The notes: a model not told the origin generated them from the letters alone. A DNA stretch of 64,000 nucleotides from Mucilaginibacter sp. (GCA_028287895.1 JAQBOV010000017.1:1-64000), one strand, 5' to 3'; shown: positions 26,766 through 35,998, numbered from the stretch's first letter. Numbers and translations: made by a program.

Positions 26766-26849
26766 GCCCAGATGGCGGAATCGGTAGACGCGTTGGTCTC
26801 AAACACCAATAACTTCACGGTTGTGCCGGTTCGACCCCGGCTCTGGGTA
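26766..26849 (+). tRNA. tRNA-Leu (anticodon CAA)
   Basis: The 84-nt sequence folds as a leucine tRNA. The acceptor is GCCCAGA/TCTGGGT with discriminator A. The anticodon arm is TTGGT-CTCAAAC-ACCAA (anticodon CAA). The variable arm is long and the T arm is CCGG-TTCGACC-CCGG. It reads UUG and lies 28 bp after hscB. Confidence 0.93.
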
Positions 26850-26864
26850 CCGAAAAGCAAATAA

Positions 26865-26900
26865 AAAGTCCTAATAATCAAATTATTAGGACTTTGCTTT
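26865..26900 (+). terminator. Intrinsic terminator after tRNA-Leu(CAA)
   Basis: A 14-bp perfect stem (AAAGTCCTAATAAT with its complement) around a CAAA loop, then GCTTTTT. It also faces the end of the minus-strand sulfatase operon. Confidence 0.8.
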
Positions 26901-27186
26901 TTATAAATATAAACGAACTCCGGAATCTGTGCTTAAGACGATAGCATTTTTTAGGAATTTGCGCAAACTCGTCAGGTGAGCGTGCATCAATAATTTGCGG
27001 CTGTTTCGATTGATTTACCCCGGCTTCCGTCTCATCAATACATGGTTTAATCTGATTTTGCTGCCCCTTTGCCTGCATGCACAGGATCATAAGATAGATC
27101 ATAACAATCGAATTAAGCTTTTCATGTTTTTTTATTGAGCCGATGACCTGCGGCTGGGCCATAACAGCCAGCAGCAGGTATACCAT
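26890..27186 (-). pseudogene. Rhodanese-like fragment at the end of the sulfatase operon
   Basis: The minus-strand frame has a hydrophobic secretion-like stretch (IVMIYLMILCMQAKGQ), then QPQIIDARSPDEFAQ, the start of a rhodanese domain. Rhodanese-like sequence shifts frame (FLKNAIVLSTDSGV) and stops almost at once. The active-site Cys loop and the rest of the domain are missing. It lies 23 bp after the sulfatase stop and could be a lost sulfur-transfer gene of that operon. Confidence 0.5.
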
Positions 27187-27209
27187 TCTTATTTTTTTTT
27201 CATATTTAA

Positions 27210-29111
27210 TTACTTGCTTTTAGGTGCCGCGGGAGGACCTATAATTAATGTTTGCGGAGCCACGGGTGTTACATGTATTCTGCGTTTAAGCACATCATCC
27301 CAATCAATAAACGGATAGATATTGTTTATTTTAGCTTGTTCGTCAAACAGAGCCTGCAACTCTTTTAACTTTTCGGGATATTTTTTAGATAGATCAATAC
27401 GCTCATTAAAATCATTTTTCAGATCATATAGTTCCCAAACTTCATTATTGAAACCACTTGAAGGAGCGGCTGCTGGCGCACCGTTGTTATTTGAAGTATC
27501 AAAAAAATCAGGGTGATGATAAACTGCGGCCTTCCAGCCGTCTTTGTAAACAGACCTCGATCCAAAAATGTAATAGTATTGCACATGGTGCTGCGAAGGT
27601 GCCTCAGCATGATCAAATGAATAAGCCAAAGAGGTGCCTTGTAAGGTGTCCTGTTTAATACCCCTGATGTATTCAGGTAGCTTGATACCCAGAAATTGTA
27701 AGGTGGTGGGTAACAGGTCATTCACATGGCCGTATTGAGTGCGTAAGCCGCCCTTGTCTTTAATCCCTTTGGGGTAAAAAACAATTAAAGGGTTGCGGGT
27801 GCCGCCTTCGGCATTTGCATCCTGTTTCCAATATTTAAAAGGAGTATTTGCCGCTTGCGCCCAGCCTAACGGGTAGTTACCCTCAACTGCCTCAGGTGTA
27901 CCTATCTCTCCTATTTTGTCCAGGTTATATTTTATATTTTCCTGCTCAGCAAGTGGCTTGCCAAAAAGTCGCTTGTCAATATCGCCGTTAAGGCTGCCCT
28001 CTTTACTTGCACCATTATCGCCCAGGATCACAAAAATCAAGGTGTTGTCCAACTGTCCACTTTGTTTTAAATAGCTTACCAAACGATTAACTTCGTGATC
28101 GGTGTAAGTTAGGTATCCGGCGTAAACCTCCATAAAGCGCGCATAGAGTTTTTTCTCGTCAGCTGATAAAGTGTTCCATGCTTTTATGTTCGAGTTACGT
28201 GGCGGCAGCACGGCATCTGGTGGAATAATACCCAGCTTTTTTTGTCTTTCGAAAACCTGTTCTCTGAATACATCCCAACCGCCATCAAACTTACCTTTGT
28301 ACAGGTCACTCCATTGTTTAGCTACCTGGTGAGGCGCGTGTGTCGCCCCGGGGGCATAGTACAGGAAAAATGGCTTATCCGGTGCTGCTTTTTGCTGACG
28401 GGTCAGGTAAAAGATGGCTTTATCAGTAATTTGTTCGCTCAAATGACGCCCATCTGGCGTTACATGGGCATTGTCTTCTATCAGGTCAGGTTTATACTGA
28501 TCCGTTTGCGAACCGAGAAAACCAAAATAATGATCGAAACCTTTACCACTTGGCCAGCGGTCAAACGGGCCGGCATCTGTAGCATCCTCGTCCGGTGTAA
28601 CACCATATTTACCAACACCAAAAGTGTTGTAACCATTCTCTCGCAGGATCTCGGCAACGGTGCCCTTATCAGAGGGGATACGGCCATCATAACCGGGAAA
28701 GCCCGCTGATAAAACAGTATGTGCAAACCCGCCCATGTGCACATAATGCGCGTTGCGTCCGGTAAGCAAAGCCGCACGCGTTGGTGCGCAAATAGCACAG
28801 GTATGAAAATTGGTATAACGCAGTCCATTGGCGGCCAGACTGTCAAATGCCGGGGTATTTATTAGGCCGCCAAAAGTGCTTGTTGCTCCAAAACCGACAT
28901 CATCCAGCAATATCCATAGTACATTGGGCGAACCTTTTGGCGGTTTAACAGGCGCTATCCATGCTTCCTTGGAATCTGCAAGCGTTCTGCCCACAACACC
29001 CTGGAAAGGTTGCTGCTGTTGCGTAAAATTTTGTGCCCGGGCAGAATGAATAATAAATAACCCCGACAGTATCGTAATAGGCAGGGTTTTAAATATGTTC
29101 GAATGGTTCAT
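27210..29111 (-). CDS. Secreted arylsulfatase (Cys-type, formylglycine-dependent)
   Basis: The 633-residue protein has a signal peptide (ITILSGLFIIHSARAQ) and the sulfatase alkaline-phosphatase-like fold. Metal-binding Asp70-Asp71 lie in LWILLDDVGFGA, and the active-site motif is Cys108-Ala-Pro-Thr-Arg112, then AALLTGRN. Cys108 must be converted to formylglycine by a maturase not in this window. It hydrolyses sulfate esters, possibly of aryl or sterol-like substrates. It belongs to the susC-susD-desaturase-sulfatase operon, 44 bp after the hydroxylase gene. Confidence 0.93.
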   Translation of the reverse strand: MNHSNIFKTLPITILSGLFIIHSARAQNFTQQQQPFQGVVGRTLADSKEAWIAPVKPPKGSPNVLWILLDDVGFGATSTFGGLINTPAFDSLAANGLRYTNFHTCAICAPTRAALLTGRNAHYVHMGGFAHTVLSAGFPGYDGRIPSDKGTVAEILRENGYNTFGVGKYGVTPDEDATDAGPFDRWPSGKGFDHYFGFLGSQTDQYKPDLIEDNAHVTPDGRHLSEQITDKAIFYLTRQQKAAPDKPFFLYYAPGATHAPHQVAKQWSDLYKGKFDGGWDVFREQVFERQKKLGIIPPDAVLPPRNSNIKAWNTLSADEKKLYARFMEVYAGYLTYTDHEVNRLVSYLKQSGQLDNTLIFVILGDNGASKEGSLNGDIDKRLFGKPLAEQENIKYNLDKIGEIGTPEAVEGNYPLGWAQAANTPFKYWKQDANAEGGTRNPLIVFYPKGIKDKGGLRTQYGHVNDLLPTTLQFLGIKLPEYIRGIKQDTLQGTSLAYSFDHAEAPSQHHVQYYYIFGSRSVYKDGWKAAVYHHPDFFDTSNNNGAPAAAPSSGFNNEVWELYDLKNDFNERIDLSKKYPEKLKELQALFDEQAKINNIYPFIDWDDVLKRRIHVTPVAPQTLIIGPPAAPKSK

Positions 29112-29155
29112 TTTTATTTAGATTATTTAGTTGTTAGAAAATAATGGCGTTACAT

Positions 29156-30091
29156 CTATTTTTGGGGATAAACTTTAGCTTTACCCTTATCCCGCAAGGT
29201 TAAGGCTTCCTGATCTATCGCAACACGCACCATTGGCCCGTCAGGGGCAAGTTCACTGCCTTCAACCTTGGATTTAAATATGGGCCAAAGGAGTTGTGCC
29301 TGCCATTGATCACCTTCATAATGCGATATTCCGTAGGCTTTCGGATATTGGCGTGATATGAGCGCGGTAGCGAAAATGATGTCCCATAAAAAGAACATAT
29401 TACCGAAATTTCCTTTGTAGTGTCCAACACCGTCATCAGTGGTAGCAGCATGGTGAGCATGGTGTGTTGCCGGCGTCGAGATTAACCGTTCAAGCACCCA
29501 GGCTATGGGATGCAGCACCCTGTATTTATACAAGGGTTTATCCCAGGGTATGCTGGAATGGGCAAGAGTGGTGATGGTTGATTTGATGATCCTTACCGCT
29601 ATAGCCGGTATGCCTAAACCCAGATAAACCAGTGCTGCCGTAAGGTATATCTGCGAAAAAAAGATGGTATAAATTACATTTTGCCTGCTGGCCATAGCCA
29701 TGCCCATATAAGAGGCAGAATGGTGTGTACGGTGAAACCGCCACAACCATGGCACCTGATGATGCAGGCGGTGATACCAATATTGCGTCAGGTCGTCTGC
29801 TACCGCGATAATGATAAATCCCCAGAAGAAAGGCACCCAGGTGAATGCATTTTTGGCATCAGAGAGTATAAAGGGTAAGAAGTGCAAGCTATAATAAGCA
29901 ACTGCAGGTTGCACGACCAACTTTGGCAATGTAAAACAGGCGATATCCACATAACGTTCATTTTTGGGCCATTTCCCTTTATACAGCCCGAATGAAAATT
30001 CAAGTATTCCCAAAAAGAATACTAAAAACGGAAATCCGAACCCGTTCAGATTTTCCACCACTTTTTTGATGAATTCAATCGTTGCTTCCAT
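29156..30091 (-). CDS. Sterol desaturase / fatty acid hydroxylase family membrane protein
   Basis: The 311-residue protein has about five membrane helices and the three histidine boxes of non-heme diiron membrane oxygenases: HRLHH (107-111), HRTHH (120-124) and HHAHH near 220. Such enzymes hydroxylate or desaturate lipids or sterols using O2. Placed between SusC/D and a sulfatase, it could act on a lipid released from a sulfated substrate, or remodel the membrane. Its start overlaps the preceding 66-residue ORF by 17 bp, so translation may be coupled. Confidence 0.88.
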   Translation of the reverse strand: MEATIEFIKKVVENLNGFGFPFLVFFLGILEFSFGLYKGKWPKNERYVDIACFTLPKLVVQPAVAYYSLHFLPFILSDAKNAFTWVPFFWGFIIIAVADDLTQYWYHRLHHQVPWLWRFHRTHHSASYMGMAMASRQNVIYTIFFSQIYLTAALVYLGLGIPAIAVRIIKSTITTLAHSSIPWDKPLYKYRVLHPIAWVLERLISTPATHHAHHAATTDDGVGHYKGNFGNMFFLWDIIFATALISRQYPKAYGISHYEGDQWQAQLLWPIFKSKVEGSELAPDGPMVRVAIDQEALTLRDKGKAKVYPQK

Positions 30092-30275
30092 TGTTCAAAT
30101 TGTTTTTATTAGTTAATGATTTTACGTTTTGTTTTTCAGGCGTCTTGTTTTCCCATGGCCGCTCACCTGTGATCAAAAAGGTGATAAACATCAGCGCTAT
30201 AGGCAGCAGATAGATCAACAGGCTCAGGAGCACGTTCCTTACGATCTGTTCTTTAGTTTCTTTTTGCATTTTCAT
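30075..30275 (-). CDS. Small single-pass membrane protein
   Basis: I recognise no family for this 66-residue protein. A charged N-terminus (MKMQKETKEQIVRN) is followed by one hydrophobic segment (VLLSLLIYLLPIALMFITFLI) and an Asn/Lys-rich tail. It overlaps the hydroxylase gene by 17 bp and the next small gene by 23 bp. This tight packing suggests both small genes are translated and might be accessory subunits of the hydroxylase. Confidence 0.6.
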   Translation of the reverse strand: MKMQKETKEQIVRNVLLSLLIYLLPIALMFITFLITGERPWENKTPEKQNVKSLTNKNNLNNGSND

Positions 30276-30444
30276 GAGCTTCTGGTTTTAAAGTGTTTTG
30301 AATGAATGGTTTTTCCGCCGGATGGCGGCTAAGCAGGTGTTGGGTAAGCCATAGCCCGCCAACAATAATGGTAAAGGGGATAATAGTCACTATTATGCCT
30401 ACCAGTATCTTTTTTCCTATAAGTGATACGTCTGATAATGTCAT
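30253..30444 (-). CDS. Small single-pass membrane protein
   Basis: I recognise no family. The 63-residue protein has a membrane segment (ILVGIIVTIIPFTIIVGGLWL) and a polar C-terminus rich in His, Lys and Asn. It starts 28 bp after susD and overlaps the next small gene by 23 bp. Position in a tightly packed operon is the main support for it being real. Confidence 0.6.
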   Translation of the reverse strand: MTLSDVSLIGKKILVGIIVTIIPFTIIVGGLWLTQHLLSRHPAEKPFIQNTLKPEAHENAKRN

Positions 30445-30472
30445 ATGATGTGGTTTTATGATTACAATTTGA

Positions 30473-31945
30473 TTAGTATCCGGGATTTTGAGTGAGCTTG
30501 GAATTGAGTTGAATTTCTACCAAAGGGATTGGAAACAATGTATTCTTGGCACTTGCTGCGGATTTAGCCGGTAGTTTATGTAATGCATCAACAAGTGTTG
30601 TACCGCCCCGGCGCACCAGGTCAAACCAGCGATGCCCCTCCTGTATAAACTCTTTTCTTCTTTCCAAAAAGATAGAATCCCTGAAATCCGATTGATTTAA
30701 AGACGGTGTCAAATTCGCCACATTTGCCCTGGCCCTGACCTGGTTAATAGCAGCATAAGCATTAACGCCCGGTGCACCATTTGTTTCATTTAATGCCTCG
30801 GCATACAGCAGCAATATATCTGCATAGCGTATGACAGGATAATTAATGCCGCTTTGTGGCTGGGTGGTAAGGGGCGATAAACTGTAATCAACGAACTTAT
30901 TAAAATTGGGTATGCTGTATACCGCTGTTTTCCCCGTTGCAGCGTTATATTGTGTACTATAAAATGTAACAGCCCGGCGGGCATCATTGGCGCTGAAAAG
31001 TTTATATACGCTGCTGTCAGCAGGAATATCAATAGCCCAGGTGGCCGGATTAAACGAGGTGAAACTAAGGCTTAAATATTGTTCACTATTTACTTCTCCA
31101 AGATTTGTTTCATACTGTACCGAAAAAATGTGCTCTTGCCCGTTTTTAGTAGCTTTTTGAAAAACGTCTTTATAGCTAGGGAAAAGGGCGTAACCGTAAC
31201 CGCCGTTAATTACGATGTTAAGTTCAGTAAGAGCGTTTGCCCAATCTCCTCGTGTCACATACACTTTGGCCAATAAAGCATGAGCTGCACCACCAGTGGC
31301 CCGGCCTTTATCAGAGCCGGTGTATAATTTGGGTAAATTGGTGGCATCCTTAAGGTCAGCGACAATTTGTGAATATACAAGCTCGGCAGCTGTCCGTCCA
31401 ATTTTAAGACTGCTTACATCAATGCTAGCAGGGTTATGCAGCACCAGAGGGACATCGCCAAATAAACGCACCAGATTGAAGTATAATAAAGCTCTTATAA
31501 ATTTTGATTCCCTAACCAGGCGCAACCGCAGGGTGGTATCAAACTGAATAGACGGGATATTATCAATAGCTATATTTGCCCGGTTGATGCCATAATAATG
31601 TTGCTGCCATATTTTTTGAACCCTGCTGTTAGCCGATACGTAAGTTTCAGTACCTAAGGCCCGTACATCGGGATTGGTATTGCTTGGACTATAAATCTGG
31701 TTATCGCTTCCGTTTTCAACCAGCAGGTTGAGTTGACGTCCATAGATCGGGAAATCACCAGCCGGATCACTGTTTAATGTTGCATAGATTGCGTTAACAG
31801 CAGTCACAGCATCGGATGACGTTTTATAAAATTGTGATGATACAATAACCGAACCAGGATTTTCTGTAAGCTTATTGCACGAAATCAATATAACACCAGC
31901 TGCTGCCAGTATGATTGTTATTTTTAGTATTGCTAATGTTTTCAT
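30473..31945 (-). CDS. SusD/RagB-family nutrient-binding lipoprotein
   Basis: The 490-residue surface lipoprotein has a signal peptide with lipobox Cys23 (LISC). Features of the SusD tetratricopeptide-like fold include KIWQQHYYGINRANIAIDNI, VRESKFIRALLYFNLVRLFG and the C-terminal ERRKEFIQEGHRWFDLVRRG. It forms the lid of the SusC transporter, 20 bp downstream of susC. The substrate is unknown; the sulfatase downstream suggests a sulfated compound. Confidence 0.95.
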   Translation of the reverse strand: MKTLAILKITIILAAAGVILISCNKLTENPGSVIVSSQFYKTSSDAVTAVNAIYATLNSDPAGDFPIYGRQLNLLVENGSDNQIYSPSNTNPDVRALGTETYVSANSRVQKIWQQHYYGINRANIAIDNIPSIQFDTTLRLRLVRESKFIRALLYFNLVRLFGDVPLVLHNPASIDVSSLKIGRTAAELVYSQIVADLKDATNLPKLYTGSDKGRATGGAAHALLAKVYVTRGDWANALTELNIVINGGYGYALFPSYKDVFQKATKNGQEHIFSVQYETNLGEVNSEQYLSLSFTSFNPATWAIDIPADSSVYKLFSANDARRAVTFYSTQYNAATGKTAVYSIPNFNKFVDYSLSPLTTQPQSGINYPVIRYADILLLYAEALNETNGAPGVNAYAAINQVRARANVANLTPSLNQSDFRDSIFLERRKEFIQEGHRWFDLVRRGGTTLVDALHKLPAKSAASAKNTLFPIPLVEIQLNSKLTQNPGY

Positions 31946-31965
31946 TACCTTATTATTTATATCTG

Positions 31966-34900
31966 TTAAAAAGTAACACTTAACCCCGCCAGGAAAGTCC
32001 TGTTAGGCGGATAAGCGCCATAATCAATCCCCTGCTTGGTATTATCATTATCATAAAAATTTACTTCGGGATCCTGTCCGGTATATTTAGTCCAGGTCAA
32101 CAGGTTCTGTGCAGCAACATACAGTCTTAATTGCTTGGCATAAAGTTTTGAAAGAACGCCACTGGTGAAAGTATATCCCAACGAAAGGTTTTTTAGTTTT
32201 AAATAAGAACCATCCTCAATATATCTGTCTGTTACCTGCGGAACCGGCGAGTTTGTAGCCCTGGCGACTGTACCGTTAGGATTAGTTGTACTCCACCTGT
32301 TCAATAAAGTAGCTGAGGCATTCAGGGTAAGGGTAGGTTTTTCCAATTGCTGTTGCAAGAGATTAAATATTTTATTACCGTAGGAACCTGCCAGGAATAT
32401 GGAAAGGTCAAATCTTCCGTATGTGAAGGTATTACTGAAACTACCTGTAAATTTTGGCTGAGCGCTGCCCAGGTTATGATTATCGGCCGTCGTAATTTTC
32501 CCATCTCCGTTTTGGTCAACATATTTGGTGTCGCCTGCCTGCTGCGGTACACCCGCTAAAACAGGTACTCCTTTGGCTAGATCATTAGCAGTTAAAAGTC
32601 CACTGGTTGAATATCCCCAAAATGTCCCTACCGGAAGACCTACTTTAACAATTACCGGAGATACCCGGCCTATAGGTGCCTGCGGGAAAAAGCTGCTTAT
32701 TCCCTGTCCCAGGTTCAATACTTTATTCCTGTTTATCGCAAATGCAATATTTGACTTCCATGAAAAGCTACCGGTTTTAATATTTTCCGTATTTAAACTG
32801 AGCTCGATACCTTTGTTTTCTACACTACCGACATTTTCAAGTTCGCTGGCATACCCGGTATAAAGTGGCAATGGCACATTAAGCAGTAAATTGGTTGTTT
32901 TTTTATAATAAGCATCAAAAACAAGGTTTATACGGTTATCAAAAAAGCCCAGATCGATCCCGCCATCATACTGGTTCGTAGTTTCCCATTTCAAATCAGG
33001 ATTAGCTAACTGGTTTGGGGCCACGCCAGTTACCAGCGTACTGTTAAAATAGTAATTGGTTGGTGCCAATGTTGCCAGGGAACTGTAGGGTGGCACTTCG
33101 GAATTACCGGTTTGCCCTGCACTTAATCTTACCTTTAAGTTACTGATCGCCTGATTATGCGGCTTGAAAAAATCCTCCTGAGCTGCATTCCATGAAAAAC
33201 CGATGGAAGGAAAATATCCCCATTTGTTATTGGCACCCAATTTTGATGAACCATCCACCCGTTCAGAAATGGTCAGGTTGTACTTATGCAGGTATGAATA
33301 ATTGATTCTTGCCAGGTATGAATTTAATGTTGAACTATGCGCATTAGAGGTTGGTAAATTGGCAATGCCCGCATAAGCCAGGTTATTATCGCTTGTAAGG
33401 TCATTGGGGAATTTTTGTGCCGTTGCCACCACTGCTGCATCTTTTTCAAATTGTGTTGTGTATCCTGCCAGCACATTTAAAAAATGAGTATTGTTGAATG
33501 CATGATCATAAGTGATGGTATTCTCATTAAGCCAATTAACCGCATTTCCGGCACCTACTGATGCATATCCGCCTGCCGAATACCCTGTTGAGCTACCAGC
33601 GGGGGATCCGGTAAATGATGGGGCGTAATAATATTGGTGGATATCCAGTATATCGGCGCCAGCATAAACCTTCAGGGTTAATTCTTTCAGCAATTTGTAT
33701 TCGACTGCCGCGTTTGCCAATATACGTGTCAGGTCGGTTTTGTTGGTTGTTGCTGAAATATCCTGCAATGGATTAGTAGGCGTGGTATTAAAAGGATTTG
33801 CAGTATTATAGCTTCCATCAGCATTTTTTATTGGAGCAATGGGTGATGTTGATAATAAAGTAGAATAAGCACTGCTAAAATTGATACTGTTATAAGCACT
33901 TCCATACAACTTGTTTTCTGTTGACTGGCTCCCAAAAACATTTGCCGATATTTTAAATCTTTCAGAAATGTTTTTTTCATAATTAACATGGGCTGAGTAC
34001 CTTTTAAAACCTGTATTTAAGACGGTCCCCTCCTGATCAAAATAATTTCCGGAAATAAGATACCGCGATTTTTCATCGCCTCCTGAAATCGATAATTCAT
34101 TATCCGATATCGGTGCACTGCCAAGGGCCGAGCTTTGCCAATCTGAGCCTGTACCAAAAGCAGTGATCACAGCATCGCTATACGTTTTGGGGCTGCCATC
34201 GCTTACGTTAATATCATTCACCAGCGATGCCCATTGCGATGCATTTAACAGATTAAGCTTTTTGGCAACCCGCTGGGTGCCGTAATAAGTAGTATATTTT
34301 ATATCATTAGTGCCTTTTTTACCTTTTTTCGTTGTGATAATAACTACACCGTTAGCGCCATGAGAGCCATATATCGCCGTAGCTGAGGCGTCTTTCAGTA
34401 CCTCAATAGATTCTATATCGCTGGGATTAATGCTTGACAATGCATTTACACTCGCCCCATTCGAAGCGCCGGTATTGGTATAATCATTATTATTATACAC
34501 TATAAAACCATCAATTACATATAAAGGAGCATTGCCAAACGAAATAGAATTACCTCCTCTGATCCTGATTGTGGCTGTACCGCCGGGCTGGCTCGAGCTT
34601 TGGGTTACAGATACACCGGATACAGAACCTTGCAAAAGATTATCAAATGATGCCACAGGTTGATTAAGTAAGTTTTTTGACACAGATGCAACGGAACCTG
34701 TAACATCACTTTTCTTTTGAGTACCATAACCTACTATAACAATCTCATTTAAATTATTGTGATCCGGCTCAAGCCTTATAACCACGTTTCGGCGCGCCTT
34801 AATCGGAAACTCCCGGGTTCTGTATCCTACAAATGAAATTAGTATACTTATATTACCCTCGGAGCCGGGCAGCTGAAATTTCCCCTGACCATCGGTCGTT

Positions 34901-35175
34901 ACAGCGGTCCCTGTTTCTTTTATTTTTATGGTGGCGCCTGGCAGTGCTGACCCATTTTCATCAAGTACTATACCTGAGATTGTCCTGTTTTCATCACCGA
35001 CAGAATCTGCCTGCAAATACCGCCCCGTTCTATCTGTAACTTTATTATTATTAAGTTTTCCAGTACTTTTTGATTGGGCTGTATTACTGATCGTTAGGAA
35101 AAGGCTGAATAAATAAAATGAATATTTTAAATATTTTGGTATCCCGTATCGCACGGAACGAATATATATTTGCAT
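31966..35175 (-). CDS. SusC/RagA-family TonB-linked outer-membrane transporter
   Basis: The 1069-residue protein has an N-terminal signal segment (YLFSLFLTISNTAQS). A carboxypeptidase-like regulatory repeat follows (ISGIVLDENGSALPGATIKI), then the plug (NEIVIVGYGTQKKSDVTGSV; SSINPSDIESIEVLKDASAT) and a long beta-barrel ending AGLSVTF. It imports the ligand caught by SusD using TonB energy. An upstream Cys-tailed leader ORF and a hairpin separate it from the probable promoter, about 350 bp away. No sigma/anti-sigma pair accompanies it, so regulation by the leader is plausible. Confidence 0.95.
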   Translation of the reverse strand: MQIYIRSVRYGIPKYLKYSFYLFSLFLTISNTAQSKSTGKLNNNKVTDRTGRYLQADSVGDENRTISGIVLDENGSALPGATIKIKETGTAVTTDGQGKFQLPGSEGNISILISFVGYRTREFPIKARRNVVIRLEPDHNNLNEIVIVGYGTQKKSDVTGSVASVSKNLLNQPVASFDNLLQGSVSGVSVTQSSSQPGGTATIRIRGGNSISFGNAPLYVIDGFIVYNNNDYTNTGASNGASVNALSSINPSDIESIEVLKDASATAIYGSHGANGVVIITTKKGKKGTNDIKYTTYYGTQRVAKKLNLLNASQWASLVNDINVSDGSPKTYSDAVITAFGTGSDWQSSALGSAPISDNELSISGGDEKSRYLISGNYFDQEGTVLNTGFKRYSAHVNYEKNISERFKISANVFGSQSTENKLYGSAYNSINFSSAYSTLLSTSPIAPIKNADGSYNTANPFNTTPTNPLQDISATTNKTDLTRILANAAVEYKLLKELTLKVYAGADILDIHQYYYAPSFTGSPAGSSTGYSAGGYASVGAGNAVNWLNENTITYDHAFNNTHFLNVLAGYTTQFEKDAAVVATAQKFPNDLTSDNNLAYAGIANLPTSNAHSSTLNSYLARINYSYLHKYNLTISERVDGSSKLGANNKWGYFPSIGFSWNAAQEDFFKPHNQAISNLKVRLSAGQTGNSEVPPYSSLATLAPTNYYFNSTLVTGVAPNQLANPDLKWETTNQYDGGIDLGFFDNRINLVFDAYYKKTTNLLLNVPLPLYTGYASELENVGSVENKGIELSLNTENIKTGSFSWKSNIAFAINRNKVLNLGQGISSFFPQAPIGRVSPVIVKVGLPVGTFWGYSTSGLLTANDLAKGVPVLAGVPQQAGDTKYVDQNGDGKITTADNHNLGSAQPKFTGSFSNTFTYGRFDLSIFLAGSYGNKIFNLLQQQLEKPTLTLNASATLLNRWSTTNPNGTVARATNSPVPQVTDRYIEDGSYLKLKNLSLGYTFTSGVLSKLYAKQLRLYVAAQNLLTWTKYTGQDPEVNFYDNDNTKQGIDYGAYPPNRTFLAGLSVTF

Positions 35176-35273
35176 ATATTTAACTGGTTTTATGTTAATG
35201 ATTAACTCGTTAGTAAAACTTTGTGAAGATCAATTAGTGATTCGCAGTCCTGGTTTGATCTATCATGTAATTG

Positions 35274-35296
35274 ACCGGCAAGGCTTCCTTGCCGGT
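35274..35296. other. Perfect 10-bp hairpin between leader ORF and susC
   Basis: ACCGGCAAGG and CCTTGCCGGT flank a three-base loop. On the plus strand a T-rich stretch follows; on the minus (operon) strand it does not. It lies about 100 nt before the susC start and may act in leader control or as an anti-directional terminator. Confidence 0.6.
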
Positions 35297-35430
35297 TTAA
35301 TTTTAAGGCGTAAATTTTTATTTCATATTGATTGGGTAATTAAGTAGGCGGAACAGTAAAAAACAGTGAATAAAAGGTAGCCTGACTTGATTATCTGCTA
35401 CATACAAAGGATAGAGCTGAGTGAAACCAA

Positions 35431-35514
35431 TCAGCAACAACAGCACATCTGGCGGCCGCAAAGCATAGCAACCAGTTCAACTGATCTTTTATAAGGATGT
35501 AAAAAAGCTTTCAT
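35431..35514 (-). CDS. Putative Cys-rich leader peptide of the susC-sulfatase operon
   Basis: The 27-codon ORF reads MKAFLHPYKRSVELVAML, then CGRQMCCCC and a TGA. Five of the last nine codons are Cys, four in a row (35434-35445), which is very improbable by chance. The ATG is about 14 nt downstream of the start site predicted from a perfect TATATTTG element. It precedes a sulfatase-containing operon in the same direction. Ribosome stalling at Cys codons when cysteine is short could expose or hide downstream hairpins. This is inference: no homolog search was possible. Confidence 0.6.
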   Translation of the reverse strand: MKAFLHPYKRSVELVAMLCGRQMCCCC

Positions 35515-35533
35515 TGCATTTGTTTTTACATCA

Positions 35534-35541
35534 CAAATATA
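35534..35541 (-). promoter_or_regulatory. -7 promoter element of the leader-susC operon
   Basis: The minus strand reads TATATTTG, an exact TAnnTTTG match, 19 bp upstream of the leader ATG. The -33 region (TTTAG) is only a partial match. Confidence 0.5.
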
Positions 35542-35800
35542 TAAACAAATCAATAATCTACTAAATCTATAGGATTTATATTTTATTTGCAAAAAACAAG
35601 AATATATCTTGCCAAAATTTAACATAATCTCAAAAAAAATAAATAAATGTCAATCTTTTAGGACTCTAAATATAGAAGTTGGGGAAATTATCAAGAGGTT
35701 ATCTCAGGTGTTCCCACTGATAGCTACCGAAAAACGCCCGACAAAAGTAGCTGGTTGGCGATTATGGAGGCTTCTTGTTGACAACTTTTAGGCAAATCCG

Positions 35801-35998
35801 TTATTCTTTCTTCTGCACTCCTTTTTCCAGGTTTTCCTTTAACCTGAACTTTGCCATCTTGCTCAGCAGATTAAGCGCAAAAGGCTTGTCCAGTGGAAAC
35901 TTGATATTGGATTTATGTATTTCGTAAGGAGATAATTCCTCGCTAAAGGCCTGGTATATTTTTATAGGATATGGAATGAAGAGTGAATAATGTTTTTA
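35801..35998 (-). pseudogene. DUF1801/YdhG-like C-terminal remnant
   Basis: The minus strand reads KHYSLFIPYPIKIYQAFSEE, then LSPYEIHKSNIKFPLDKPFA and KMAKFRLKENLEK with a stop at 35801-35803. This matches the C-terminal half of DUF1801 (YdhG/YdeI-like) proteins, including the SKGAIQFP-like and KFRVKENL-like segments. An in-frame stop precedes it and no N-terminal half is found upstream. It is a truncated relic. Confidence 0.55.

Noticed and set aside
35274..35296. Hairpin as an intrinsic terminator of the leader transcript
   Set aside because: On the operon strand no T-run follows the stem; the T-rich tail is on the other strand.
35609..35791. 60-residue plus-strand ORF
   Set aside because: No ribosome site or similarity and unusual composition; it lies in the upstream region of the leader operon and is likely chance.
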